From: Nageia nagi | Lineage: Eukaryota; Pinophyta | Reading direction: 5' to 3' | Length of the DNA stretch: 64,000 nucleotides | NCBI GenBank assembly: GCA_050084985.1 | Contig: JBITNC010000001.1 | Span: 53,196,001-53,260,000 of the forward strand | In this document: piece by piece, positions 21,999 through 34,232 of the stretch | How the letters are laid out: every line of letters begins with the position of its first letter | Position numbering within the stretch: position 1 is the stretch's first letter | Notes under the pieces: generated by a model | Database searches by the model: none | Seen by the model: only the letters and a program-made list of their open reading frames with translations | What the model was told of the DNA's origin: nothing | Position numbers and translations under genes: made by a program

Positions 21999-22841
21999 TG
22001 TTCCTTTTATTTTTATTTCTTTATTTCTAGCAAACCCTCAATATAAAAATGCAGAAATAAATTGCAGCAATAAAATAACTCAGAAATTGCTCATAAAATA
22101 ACACTAGTATGAGGAGAAATCAACCAATATCATATATTAAATATTTGCAAACCAATACAAGCTGGAATGGATAAATGGAATCCTCACGAAACTAAAAATG
22201 CAGATACAAACTTTCCAAAATGAGTGAATCCCTCCACAAAAGAAATGCCACGAACCACTCACAGATGCCTCTTTTTGTATTTTGGATATTTTAGGGCAAT
22301 AACACCTTCAATGATATTGCCAAGTCCCCAACCATGCACCCAATGCACTATGGGAATGAGCAAGACCTGCAATCTCAACTCATGGAAACTCGGGTTTCAA
22401 TATTCAATTCTCATATCACATAACATACCCAAAATGGAGTGTTGCATCTCCTTATTTAGACTCCAACCCTAATCTTGCATTGACCCCTCTAAGCTAATCT
22501 AAGCCATTGATTGACCTTATTACAAATAAAAGTACTTAAAATAATATTAGAATAACATAAAAGTTTATTATAATTCAACATTGCACTTTTAAGTAAAAAT
22601 CCATTAAGTTAAGTGGATTTTCGTGTGTAGGCGCGATATGGAAGACTGGTCCGACTGGCGAACTTCAAGTAGCCATAACCCCTTCATTTCTTGTCCAAAA
22701 GGGGTCATGTGACCACTTAAAACAAATGCCACGAGATGCTCTATCCAATTCTGAAGGTGCAACGACCATATCGGACTTGTAGGAGAAAAGATTTGTGGAA
22801 AATCCCAAATGCAAGATATTCTTAAAAATAGGGTCATTACA
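21999..22841 (-). repeat. Array LTR 3
   Basis: TGTTCC ... GGGTCATTACA, 843 bp, with small indels relative to LTR 2. Confidence 0.85.
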
Positions 22842-23757
22842 AGTCCGCCCTTCTCAAATTGCTTGTCCTCAAGCAATCCCAACACCAACTCTACCCTGCT
22901 CAGTTGAAACAAATTTAAATCATCTCTGATACCAGGATTCCCAAACAATTCTACCAAAGAGAACTTTACCAAAACTTTCCCAAATCTCTCTCAAGCTTCC
23001 ATATGCCTCAAAATTGAGTTAAGTTAAGTCTGATTTAACGCAGGCTAGCCAAAACTGAGTATGAAACAGGTCTGATTTCTTCAATAAGCAATGAATGAAG
23101 ACTGTTGAAACCTCCCAAAATTATCTGAAATCATTCCTTCATTGTTTCCAATAGTTGTACTATGCATAAAAATGATAAAATCAGCAGTAGTAATAAATGT
23201 ATCAATGAAATAAGAACTAGATAATGGAATTATAGCAGTCATGTTGTTACCATCTTCAAAATCACATATGAAGTCCAATAACTTATGTATCAAGCAATGG
23301 AAGATATTGAAGACTTCATCAAGAACAATTTTCTTTACCAAAAACAACCCACATACCTGCTTACATGTCCTTTCATACTGCTGTTTCAAAAGTGAACCGA
23401 GTGTGCATATCAAAATCTGAAATTTATTATTCATATTATGTTTATGCCCAAAACAAATATAACCCAAGCTTCCAAAGGCTGAAATTGCATCTCTCAAACT
23501 AGCCAAAACTGAAATAGTAACTTTCAAACCCAAATCAAAGCAATGGTGTTCATGAAAGCAAGTCATACTTCTAAATGTGGCAAAAGTCCATATTGCTTCT
23601 TCATCACCAAGTCCATCATGAATACATAACAAGTTTGATTTTCTGATAACAACAGTAAAAACATAGTTTTTTGTACTCCCAAAATGTAGGCAAATTATGT
23701 GATTCCCATCCCTCATAGTTGCATTATGTAGAAGCATCAATAAATCATCAATAAAAA
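22842..23757 (-). other. Array internal segment 3 (916 bp)
   Basis: Primer-site-like sequence at 22923-22934. The 823-bp insert is 22935-23757, same length as the other two. Unit 3 carries an indel near 23090 and another near 23665 that break the frame open in unit 2. Confidence 0.8.
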
Positions 23758-24599
23758 TGTTCTTTTTATTTTTATTTCTTTATTTCTAGCAAACCCTCAA
23801 TATAAAAATGCAGAAATAAATTGCAGCAATAAAATAACTCAGAAATTGCTCATAAAATAACACTAGTATGAGGAGAAATCAACCATATCATATATTAAAT
23901 ATTTGCAAACCAATACAAGCTGGAATGAACAATGGAATCCTCACGAAACTAAAAATGCAGATACAAACTTTCCAAACTGAGTGAATCCCTCCACAAAAGA
24001 AATGCCACGAACCATCACAGATGCCTCTTTTTGTATTTTTGATATTTTAGGGCAATAACACCTTCAATGATATTGCCAAGTCCCCAACCATGCACCTCCA
24101 ATGCACTATGGGAATGAGCAAGACCTGCAATCTCAACTTATGGAAACTCAGAGTTTCAATATTCAATTCTCATATCACATAACATACCCAAAATGGAGTG
24201 TTGCATCTCCTTATTTAGACTCCAACGCTATTTTTGCATTGACCCCTCTAAGCTAATCTAAGCCATTGATTGCCTTATTACAAATAAAAGTACTTAAAAT
24301 AATATTAGAATAACATAAAAGTTTATTATAATTCAACATTGCACTTTTAAGTAAAAATCCACTAAGTTAAGTGGATTTTCATGTGTAGGCGCGATATGGA
24401 AGATTGGTCCGACTGGCGAACTTCAAGTAGCCATAACCCCTTCATTTCTTGTCCAAAAGGGGTCATGTGACCACTTAAAACAAATGCCACGAGATGCTCT
24501 ATCCAATTCTGAAGGTGCAACGACCATATCGGACTTGTAGGAGAAAAGATTTGTGGAAAATCCCAAATGCAAGATATTCTTAAAAATAGGGTCATTACA
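23758..24599 (-). repeat. Array LTR 4
   Basis: TGTTCT ... GGGTCATTACA, 842 bp. After it the sequence changes to hAT2 interior (CTCCATTTGCTC). Confidence 0.85.
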
Positions 24600-25012
24600 C
24601 TCCATTTGCTCATTTCATCTAGTTTTCTCCCTCTTTTGTTCTCCAAGTTAGCTTGTGACGAATTTGAAGGATTGCTATCATTCTAAAGGGGTTCATCAAG
24701 GATTTCAAGCATTTCACCACAGATTTGGCAAGATTTAGTGATCCGATTGAGAGATTTTTTTATTCTCACTGTGCATTTAAAGAGGTTGGGCTTTTTATGT
24801 TTTTTTTTCAATTTTCACTGTGTAATTATTATTATTATTTTTTCTATGTTTATATTAATTCCCATACTTCAAAAGGGTATTTTTCGTTTTTGCATATTTT
24901 GTGATTTTTTTTTATGGTTTAAGGTTAAGTTTTTTAATGGATTTTTTTTTTTTAAAGTTTTTTAATGGGTTTTATATTTTTTTAAGTTTTTTTAATTTTT
25001 TGCACTTTCCAA

Positions 25013-27524
25013 ATGACAAGTGAAGATGAGGGCCATGCAGATACACCTCCTTCTCAAGCCCTAGCCCCATCCCCAGGGACATATGTTGCTTGGAAGCATG
25101 GCACAAAGGGTAAACTTCCAAATAAAGTGGTATGCAATTATTGCAAAATAGGTCGTAGAGGTGGTATCAATAGATTCAAATACCATCTTGCCAGGATTCC
25201 AGGTCATGATGTAATATTGTGTAATGCTGCACCTCCTGAGGTCACATGTGAGATGCAAACCTTGTTTGCTACACAAACAGAACAAAAGATGGAAAAGTGA
25301 AACACCAAGAGGGCAATTGGTGCAGGGATTGGGGGGAACATGAGCTTTGAAGAATCAGTATCAAATTCTTACGCAAAAGTTCATAATCAAATGAAAATAC
25401 ATCACAAGCAGGCCCAGTGAGGCATCAAACCATAGATGGTTTCTTTGTTCCTCATATAGAGGTACAACCTTCTCTTGACACTACAGCATGGGGAAATGAA
25501 AAAATCAAAGCAGCCCAAGTAGCAATTGCAAATTTTTGGTAGTATTGCAACATTCCTTTTAATGTTGCAAGTAGTCCTTATTGGGAGGCCATGGTGAATG
25601 CATTCATCATTGTTGGAAGAGGGATGAAGGCCCCTACCGCAAAGGATTTCAATGGTCCTTTGCTTAAGGATGCAGTTGTTACCACACGTGCTTTATTAGA
25701 TAAGCAAAGAAAGAATTGGCGCAAACATGGATGCACTATTATGTCAGATGGATGGACAAATACGAAAAACTGTGCGCTACTCAACTTCATGGTGGCATCA
25801 AGTGGATCAATGGTCTTCTTGAAGTCTATTGATGCATCGGATAAGGTAAAAGATACACAATTGCTTTTCAAATTGCTTGAGGAAGTGTGTTTGAAGTGGG
25901 TGTGGAGAATGTTGTCCAATTTGTGATGGACAACGCTTCAGCATATGTTTTTGCAGGAAAAATGCTTGAGAGGAAGTACAAAACCTTATTTTGGAGTCCA
26001 TGCGCAGCCCATGTGATTGACCTTATGCTAGAAGATATGGGTAAGTTTACATGGATTAAAAGTGTGGTTGAAGAAGCAAAAATAATTACCAAATTCATTT
26101 ACAACCACACTTGGGTGCTTAGTTTGATGAGAGAACACATGGATGGCAAGGAGATTATTCGTCCAGGTATCACTAGATTTGCCTCCAATTTTCTTGCATT
26201 ACAAAGCCTCTTGAAGCAGAAGCTCCTTTTAAGAGGATGTTTATTAGTGATAAATGGAGGGAGTCTTCTTTTCGTCAAAGTGATGATGGGGAGAAGGTAC
26301 AAAAGATAGTGTTTGATGACTTCTTTTGGAAGGGTGTTGAGGATGTCTTGAAGGTAATTTAAATTCTTTCTTTTATGTTTTTTTGGTTTTTCAATTTCTA
26401 GTTTGTAACTTTGGGATTTTGTAAGTTTGTAGTTTGTAACTTTGTATTTTGTAAATCTAAATTTGTTTTATTTATGATTTCTAGGTCACTGAACCTTGGG
26501 TCAAGGTTCTTCGTCTTGTAGATGGTGATTTGTTGCCGATGGGCTATTTCTATGAGGCCATGGATAGGGCAAATGGGGCTGTCCAACGCATGTATAAACA
26601 GAATAGAAATAAATTGGACCAACTTGAGAGAATCATTGATAAGAGATGGACCCATCATCTCCATCGACCTTTACATGCAACGGGTTACTATTTCAACCCC
26701 AAGTTTTTGTATTTTGATAAATTTGAGGTCGATGATGAGATTATGGATGGCCTCTATACTTGCATGGAAAGGATGATACCTGATGATGACCTTAGGGCTC
26801 GTTGTTCAGATGAGATGCAGGCCTACAAGTTGGCCGATGGGAGGGTTCTTTCATGATTTCATCGGTTATTTACTATCTAAGAATTTAGTATTTTCAATTT
26901 TATAAAATCTAGAATTAGATTGAGTTTTTGACAAAGTCATTTCTTATTTGTAGATTTATGGTGGGAAGATAATGGTGCTCGGTGTTCGAATCTTCAAAGG
27001 ATGGCAGTGAGGATATTGAGTCAGCCTTATAGCGCTTCTGGGTGTGAGCGCAATTGGTCCATGTTTGAGAGCGTTCACATCAAGAAACGCAACAAGTTGA
27101 ACCAATAGCACTGAATGACGTGTTTGTCCAATACAATCTTCGCCTTCATGTTAGAAAGGTGGAGGGCATAGATTGCTATGATGCCATTGACCTTGATTCT
27201 ATGGATCCACTAGAAGAGTGGGTTGCTTGAAGATGCACAACCTATCTTCACTGAGGCGGACATTGAGCGACTTGAGAGGGAAGCAAAACATGACGGTGAA
27301 GGTACATCTAGGGCAGCAGCTACAGTTCACATCGAGCCTGACCTGAGGACGAGGATCAGTATGAGGATGAGTACATACCTGATGTTAAGAATCTTATTGA
27401 GGATGAGAATGTGGCACTTTCTTCACCACCACCACCTATTGTGAGGAGTGAGCTGAGGACATATAAGAGGGCAGGGGAAAGAGCACATTTTAGTGACAGT
27501 AGCACTCGTAGTTTAGAGTCTTAG
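25013..27524 (+). pseudogene. hAT2 transposase relic (BED finger, DUF659, hAT dimerisation)
   Basis: Starts at the ATG at 25013. Blocks in order: BED-type finger (VVCNYCKIGRRGG ... RFKYHLARIPGHD); DUF659 with the first catalytic-type Asp in IMSDGWTNTKN; FVMDNASAY with the second; SPCAAHVIDLMLEDMGK; ITRFASNFLALQSLL; the HATGYYFNPKFLY block; and dimerisation motif SASGCERNWSMFESVHIKKRN near 27035-27100, then LNDVFVQYNLRLH. Likely introns: about 26353-26484 and 26870-26952 (GT...AG). Damage: stops at about 25301 and 25541, shifts near 25886 and 26220, a stop near 27107. The protein would excise and reinsert hAT2; this copy looks dead. Confidence 0.85.
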
Positions 27525-27699
27525 ACTCTTAGAGTCCTAGACATTAGAGTCTAGACTCAGTTTTTAGTATTTACTTTTTATTGCAGCACTAGTACACTTA
27601 TGACTCATGATTCATGACTATAAATTGTTGTATGTATTATTTTTGGTGATCATTAATGATCACAAACAATCAATGATCATTGCAGCTCTCTAATTCCGC

Positions 27700-27842
27700 A
27701 TTTAAATATGTTTTTTAAAAAAGCGTTCATGTTTTTTTTTTGAGTTTTAGTGCGAGTTTTTCCCGAGTACTCTCCAAGTTGCTGAGAACTCACGGATTTT
27801 TTTTGGGCCGAGTAATTCCCGAGTCCAAGTTTTCCAACCTTG
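27700..27842 (+). repeat. hAT2 right subterminal region and terminal repeat
   Basis: Three or four CGAG(T) motifs (GCGAGTTTTTCCCGAGTACTC ... CCGAGTAATTCCCGAGTCC in pieces) lie within 90 bp of the end, mirrored by CTCGCG motifs at the left end (13190-13300). The element ends ...AAGTTTTCCAACCTTG before the TSD. Confidence 0.65.
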
Positions 27843-30065
27843 CTTTGAAGAAGCATGGGGACTTCTTCCTTCATTACCAACTCTATTCCTACATTCGTAT
27901 ACATGGGTCAGCCGTGCAGCCATATCAGTTGCCAAGGTTTATGAGCAATATAGTACTTTTGATGGAGATGATGAGGCAATTGGCCTTTTTTGCATGAATA
28001 GGCATGGCAGAAGAAATCAACCACATCCAATTTGCCGATTGCCAGGGAGAATATCAGTGTAAGTTCTAGACAGATGTGGATACCATGAAAGAAGAGTTGG
28101 CGAGTTTCAGCTCCAAGAAGATGCCTGCAGCCGACCATTATGACCCTGACCACAAGATACACTTGTTCTTTATGAAGGAGAGGAAGCAGCCTTACGAGCA
28201 TAAACCGCTTGTAGAAGAACCTTTCCGGAATGTCAGTAACAAGGCAGAAATGAAGAAGATAAGGGAAAAGATGCAAAAGGATGCGAATGATCAACAACAC
28301 CATGTGGTAGCCACCATCAACAAAAGACTCGCAGCATAAGAGAAGAAAATCTCAAGAGTCTACCTCCAGGGTCACACAATTCCCTCCAATTGTTGAGACA
28401 CCAGTTGGATAGTATGCGTCTATGCGTGGCAAGAACCTAGTCGAGCAAGTTATACAACAAGTACAAGCCACCATGGATGAGCATGACGCAAGTGAGTTAA
28501 AACGTGTGGCTATAAACAAGATGGTGAGATGTGTTAGGAACAAACAACAAGAGCGATCTCCACCGTCCAGACCACCAAGAACCATAGCAGCGAGGCCTTC
28601 ACCCTTTGTTCCTCCATTCGGCTCTTAATCTTCCAGTCCCTTGTACAGGCCAGACAAGAATCAAGAGGAAGGGGAGATTCAAGGATCAGAAGATGAACAA
28701 GAAGTAAATGCAGCCCAAGATGAGGAGATTCCAGATGCACAACAACAGGATGAGTCCGTGGAGATATTGGGAGGGACCCATAAGCCGGTAACTTCAAAGC
28801 CATCTACAAGGAAGGGCAAGGACCCAGTGTCAGAGACAGTACAGAAGAGAGCTTGATTGAAGAGAACTCCATAGTCATGGGCCACAGGAGCTTCAAGTGA
28901 ACATGATGAACAAGGAGAGAGATCCTCTAAGAGAGCAAAGAAGAATGTTATTACTGTTTAGGAGCTAGTTGAAGATACTTATCAACCATCACCCACGAAT
29001 GAGTAGGGTGTCGACATGGAGGAGTGTCTTGATGTATTTAACATGAATGTTGGGGAGGAGTTTGAGGTGAAATAGAAAAGTGATCATCATGGAGAGAGCT
29101 CCACTCGCCCAGGGAAGACCCAAACATATGTGCATTTAGTTGATAATGGCATACATATCAAGACCATAATAGCTGATAAGGAGAATCCACGACGTCCCGA
29201 AGACCTTAGGCAGATCAACCAAATCATCAACACAGATTGGTTTGGCTGGTCGGAAACATGCAATCGTCTCCAACGTTGAGGCCATCACCAAGGATGGTAT
29301 GATGAAAGACAAGGAGATCAAAAGCCTCAAGAAGGAGTTAGTTGCATAAAAGAAGTTGACTGAAGCGTTAGAATCGGCTAAGGTACCCACAGAGGAGCTC
29401 TAAAAGATCAAACCGCTCAAGGAGGGTATGATTGCAACTAAACAAAAGCATATAGATGAGGTCTTGGTAGTAGTACAATAGTTTACTTGGGCATTAGAGA
29501 GGGTAGCACTTGAGGAACAAAAGCTCAAAGATATCATGGTGGAAAGAACCAATCTTCTCAAGATTTTGGATTCCAGAAGGCCCATGATCATGCAATTCGA
29601 AATGACACAGAATCGAAGGTTGGAGGATGTGAAGTTCTGTGAGGAGTATCGGTTTTATTTGGGAGTGGTTAATCAAATAGCCACCTAATTCCAAGAACTG
29701 CAGAAGGATGTTTAGAAGCTTAATGACAAGGCGAACACTTGTCTTGACTAGATGGAGTTCCAGGTCAGGTTCATTGATGATGATGCCGCCATTCGGGATA
29801 GAAACCTTGTAGTGGCATAGGTGAGACACTTCCTGCGCAGCATGATCATGATCGAGGACTTGAACACCTTCCAGACTGGCAGTCACTTGGAGCACTTACT
29901 CAAAGCCCACGCCTGGAGGAGGGATATGCTGAAAATGGTTAAGAAAGTGGAGCGCTGTGTGGTGAAGAATGGATCGAAGCTGTCAGAGATGCTGCACAGA
30001 TTGGAGCTTACGGCCAAATTTTTGGATGATGACTTCGAGGGACGTGGAGGCGTTGGACCCACCAA
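27843..30065 (+). pseudogene. E2 gag-like gene, 3' part (continues from 13090)
   Basis: Resumes with KKHGDFFLHYQLYSYIRIHGSAV and QPYQLPRFMSN, then MKEELASFSSKKMPAADHY (28085), then KHKPLVEEPFRNVSNKAEMKK (28200; read in parts). An acidic low-complexity part follows (28641-28856, EEGEIQGSEDEQEVN), then a long coiled coil from about 29290 to 30050 (EEQKLKDIMVERTNLL; TGSHLEHLLKAHAW). Stops and shifts are frequent. The order matches the E1 gene on the other strand. No enzymatic motif was seen. Confidence 0.65.
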
Positions 30066-30284
30066 TCGCCTTAGTCATATTATTTGTTTTTTATTATATT
30101 TCATAATTATTTTGGAGAAATTTTAATTTGTTTGGTAATAAATTCCCAAGTTTGTGATGGATGAGGATTTGCTTTCACAAACTTGGATGACATCTTGTAA
30201 TGCCATGTGGCGTATTTTTGTTGGACCATATTTTATTCCTTGAAAATTGCAATTAGGTTAGGGCAACACTTTGAGTTGCCATAA

Positions 30285-30298
30285 AAACTATATATAGC
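30285..30298 (+). promoter_or_regulatory. Second TATA box of E2 (LTR-type promoter)
   Basis: ACTATATATAGCCCATTTGG lies after the gene and about 0.87 kb (net) before the element end. E1 has the counterpart CTATTTATAGCCCATTTGG near 35500-35520, and B has TCTATAAATAG about 0.95 kb before its end. The shared position suggests the promoter that starts the R region of an LTR. Confidence 0.55.
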
Positions 30299-31013
30299 CC
30301 ATTTGGACTCATTTGTAAAGAGATTAGAAATTTTTGCAAATTAAGCTACTTACACAATACTTTCAAACTTGAAAGTTTCCCTATGTTGTGATTGTGATAT
30401 AATTTCAAGAAATTGAAGTGAGCATATTTTCATTTGAGACTATGGGTGTGAATGTGTTATATCTCTATGCTATCTTGAATGTTTGGGACATTTTGTAAAT
30501 CTATTAAAGGTGGACAAAAGAGTGCTTGCAAATCTTTTTGAAACATTTCAAGTAGTGTATGGTTGTGAAGTTCCATAGTTTGCACATTGGATTAGTGTCT
30601 TCTGAGATAACTTGCATATGCCATTTAATCTAGGAACTTCTTTCCGTGTTTGAGTTTTACCCACATCTTATCTTGCCTTCCCATCGCCTTAGCTTCAAGC
30701 TCCCCTTGTTAGGACACTCGTGTCGTTGCCTTTCAAGTCATATTACGAATGTGTAGAACCTAGGCCAAACCTGTGCGAGTCTAGTCTTTGAAACCCACAT
30801 TAGTCGGTGAGAATATTGCCCTAGAGCCAAACTCATATATCACCATCTTCTCACAACCCTTTTTATTTCTTTGTGTGGCTTTTGCAACAAACATTTTCTT
30901 TTTCCTCTTTTTCTTGAGAAACGACCTCTCTTGGATTAGGGACCCTTCGAGTCCTTGGCTACCAAATATTATTTGAGTTGGTAACAGCTACAAACATCTC
31001 CACCTTATCAAAC

Positions 31014-31018
31014 CCTTC
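31014..31018. repeat. Target-site duplication CCTTC, left side of B
   Basis: CCTTC is repeated at 35175-35179, directly after the CCCAACA end of B. Confidence 0.8.
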
Positions 31019-31325
31019 TGTTATGCCCGCACAACACACCCCAAAATACAAGATTTTAGGGACCCTATTTTTGCAAAGGCAATGAGGTGCATTGCCTTGA
31101 GATTGGCTTTTGGCGATGGACAGTTCATTCTAAAGAATGCAAACATGACATCAGGGAGCAATTCAAGGAGATCTTGCGACAAAGATCCCGAAGAGTATCA
31201 AAGTATCCAGTCACCAGTTTTGGAGCCACGGAGCTAGGATCTGAGAGATAGCATCAGAGCACGGATTTTGAGTCTAGAGTGCAATCAATGCATATGGGGT
31301 GAGTTTTAGATTGACAAAAATGAGT

Positions 31326-31850
31326 GTTTTGTCAATTTTGAGTCCGGTGTGCAGTGAATATGGCTAAGATGACAAAAATAAGCATTTTTGTCAATTTGAC
31401 TCCGAAAAGTCAGAAAGGGAAAGTATGATAGGAAATGTGCATTTTTGTCAATTTTGAGCTCAGAAGTGGTCAGCACAGTAAAGATGTGCGTTTTTGCACT
31501 GTTTGAGCCCAAAAAGCTCGGAAATGGTTAAAAATGCAAAGTTGAGTTCAAATGACTGGAAATGTAAAGTTTGAGCTTTGAAGTGTCAAGAATGCCGATA
31601 ATTATCGTTTTTGAGAGATTAAGCTCGGTTTTGACTATAAATACCGGAAATGATTGTTTTTCAGAGTTTGAGCTCGGAAATGCCAGAATGATCAGAAATG
31701 CACAGTTTGAGCCCAAAAATAGTGGAAAACGTGGATTTGGTCAAGTTTAAGCTCGGAAATGACGGATATGGGTCCGAAATGCATAAGGTGTACCCAAGTA
31801 CATAGTTTGAGGATTTCAATGATATCAGAGCCCGGGTTTTGACACGTAGC
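31326..31850. repeat. Degenerate 40-60 bp repeats in B
   Basis: The phrase (AGTTTGAG)(C/T)(C/T)C(G/A)GAAATG recurs irregularly near 31335, 31391, 31450, 31498, 31540, 31567, 31617, 31664, 31701, 31742 and 31803, with spacing from 27 to 61 bp. It is visibly related to the GAGCAAGTTT...GGCTCAAA phrase of the following satellite. Confidence 0.55.
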
Positions 31851-31879
31851 TCCAAGGAATGGCAAAATATGAAAACATT

Positions 31880-33700
31880 TCAAGAGACAAATGCAAATGG
31901 TGTTGAAAATCAAGTCTAAGAGTGTCATTGGAGAGACAATTAGGACTTGAAATTTTTTATTTTGACCAAGTTTTAAGCCCTCCAAGCCTAGGTGCAGTTT
32001 TTCAAGCCAATGGAAATCCATTGAGGTGTATTTTGGCACCTAGCTACATAGGGAAAAATGAAATTTGTCTCAAAAATCAAGAGAGATGATTTGATTGCAT
32101 GTAAAATCCCATTCTAAGGCACTTTAGGTCTACAAAGTTTTGATTTTGACTAATGGAAGTGCCCTAAAATCTTAGGCGCAAGTTTCCAAGTGATTGGAAA
32201 TCCATAGACTTGCAATTTGGCGCCTAACTTGAAGGAGAAAAATGGATTTTTACCAAGAGACCAAACCAAAGGCATAGATTGATCAAAAATGGCATTTCTA
32301 GCACATTTAAACTTGCAAATTTTCAATTTTAAGAAAGTTTGTTGGCTCAAATTCCTAGGTGCAGCTTTTCAAGTTTTTCCAAATCCAATGGAGTGAAAAA
32401 TGGCACCTAAAATGAAAAATTTGACAAATTTTGGTCAAAAATCAAGTTTGTGAGGTTCATTGGGTGCAAAATGGCATTTTGAGCATATTTAGGTCTTGAA
32501 AAAATCGAATTTGAGCTATTTTTGAGCACCTAAAATCTAGGCGCAGCTTTCCTAATTTTTTTAAATCCATAGGAGTGAAAACTAGTGCCTAACTTGCAGG
32601 GAAAAGTCCAAATTTCATCAAAAATCAAGTTCGAGATGTTCATAAGGTCAAAATGATGATTTCTAGCACATTTAAACCTTTAATTTTTCGAAATTGAGCA
32701 AGTTTTGAGGCTCAAAATGCTAGGCGCAGGTTTGCAAAGCTATGGAAATCCAATGGGATGAATTTTGGCGCCTAGCATGAGGAAAAAAGATAAATTTTGT
32801 CCAAAACTCAAGTTTGAAGGTTTGTGAGCTAGGAAAAGGGCATTTCAAGAGGGTTTACGTCTACAAAATTTCGAATTTGAGCAAGGAAAATGCCCCAAAA
32901 GGCTAGGCACATGTTTCCATGCCAATAGAATTGCAATGGAGTGTTTTTTGGCGCCTAAGTCAAGGAGGAAGATGGGTTTTTGATCTAAAACCAAATTTGA
33001 AGACATGAATGAATAAAAACCCCATTCCAAGCACATTTAAACTTGCAAATTTTCATTTTTGAGCAAGTTTGGGGGCTCAAATATCTAGGTGCAGATTTGG
33101 GGCTGATTGAAGATCCATAGGATTGAATTTTGACGCCTAAATTGGAAAAAATTGATAAATTTCACTCAAAATCAAGTTGGACCCCTTCATTGCATAGAAA
33201 AAGGCATTTCTAGCACATTTAACACTTGAGATTTTTTATTTTGAGCCATGGAAACCCCTCAAAAAGGAAGGCACAGATTTTCATGCCATTGGGAATCCAT
33301 AGACCTGAAAATTGGCGCCTAACATGGAAGAATGTGAAGATTTTGCTCAAAACTCAAGTTTTTTGACATATTTGTATGGAAAATGCCATTTTGAACATAT
33401 TTAATACTTCAAATTTTCAATTTTGAGCAACTTAAAGGCACTAAAAAGCTAGGTGCAGTTTTTCAAGTGTATGGAATTCCAATGAGGTGAAAACTAGCAC
33501 CTAACTTGAGGAGGAACATCAAATTTTGCTCAAAAATCGAAAATTTCGCCTTCATTGCATGGAAAATGGTATTCTAAGCAACTTTAAACTTTGAAATTTT
33601 TGAATTTGAGCAAGTTTAAGTGCTCAAAAATCTAGGAGGCATTTTTCATTTCTACGGAAATTTTCACTTTTTTCTACCAAAAAAATCCATAGACATGAAA
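31880..33700. repeat. 182-183 bp satellite array, about 10 units
   Basis: The marker TAGG(C/T)GCAG/A falls at 31989, 32173, 32356, 32538, 32721, 32904, 33086, 33268, 33450 and 33633: steps of 184, 183, 182, 183, 183, 182, 182, 182 and 183. Units also share CATTTCTAGCACATTTAAAC, TTTTCAATTTTGAGCAA and GGCGCCTAAC blocks. Units have diverged strongly in sequence yet keep near-constant length. Confidence 0.9.
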
Positions 33701-34220
33701 AATCTCAAAATTTGCCAAAAACTTCAAAAAAAACCCAAAACCTCCTAAAAAACCCAAAACCTCTCAAAATTTGCTAAGTACCTTATAATCCTATCCTCCA
33801 TCCATCCATAAGCTCAAATCCACTTTCTAAAAATTTTCCAAATTTCGGACCCCCCTATCTTGTTTGAAAAACAGACCAAAAAATCCACTTTCCGAAAAAT
33901 TCTCTCAGAATCCGTTGAAAATTTGCCACAATGATCACATCACGGGAAAATCCAGATTCAAAGGAGGAAGGAGCTCAAAAGAATGCCAGAAGGATCCAAA
34001 ACGAGGATTTGAAGCTCCAATTTTTGACAAATTGATGCAAAACGCCTCAAAATACGGGCCAGAGGCCATCAAGTTTTGTAAATATTTTATTTTTAGCATA
34101 TTATAGTCGGATGAGACTGTTTTTTCACTAAAACGATATTGTAATCTCAATTTAGCATTCAAATTAGCATTTTAAAGTTTTTAGGAATTAGGGCAACACC
34201 TTCAAATTTTGACCTAAAAA

Positions 34221-34232
34221 GTCTATAAATAG
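34221..34232 (+). promoter_or_regulatory. TATA box of B
   Basis: AGTCTATAAATAGATC, about 950 bp before the element end, equivalent in position to the second TATA boxes of E1 and E2. Confidence 0.5.

Larger units (their letters stand above)
13678..24599 (-). mobile_element. Tandem LTR-retrotransposon array: four LTRs, three internal segments
   Basis: Four LTR copies alternate with three internal segments, all in minus orientation. Each internal segment is 916 bp (the first after removal of the nested Copia). Each has a tRNA-Met-type primer site (TGGTATCAGAGA, minus strand) only about 93 bp before the next LTR, ending in AAGGGCGGACT just before the LTR. The remaining 823 bp lies between the LTR and the primer site. 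No pol is present. The flanks (TTCCT and CTCCA) do not form a clean TSD. Confidence 0.8.
13091..27842 (+). mobile_element. hAT2: hAT transposon (14.75 kb with nested insertions)
   Basis: Ends are CCTGGTTCTAAAGTT on the left and, as reverse complement, CAAGGTTGGAAAACTT on the right: short imperfect inverted repeats with a shared GGTT and AAA core. An 8-bp TSD flanks them. A plus-strand hAT transposase relic lies at 25013-27524. Without the LTR array (13678-24599) the element is about 3.8 kb, a normal size for this superfamily. G/C-rich CGAG/CGCG motifs cluster near both ends. Confidence 0.85.
30066..31018 (+). repeat. E2 tail before the B insertion
   Basis: Noncoding tail of E2: AT-rich leader after the second TATA box and the GGGACCCTTCGAG block that matches the E1 tail near 10045 in reverse. 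B interrupts it; the remaining tail is 35180-35322. Confidence 0.6.

Noticed and set aside
13673-24604. Target-site duplication for the whole LTR array
   Set aside because: Flanks are TTCCT and CTCCA, which do not match well enough; the array may have lost a flank by recombination.
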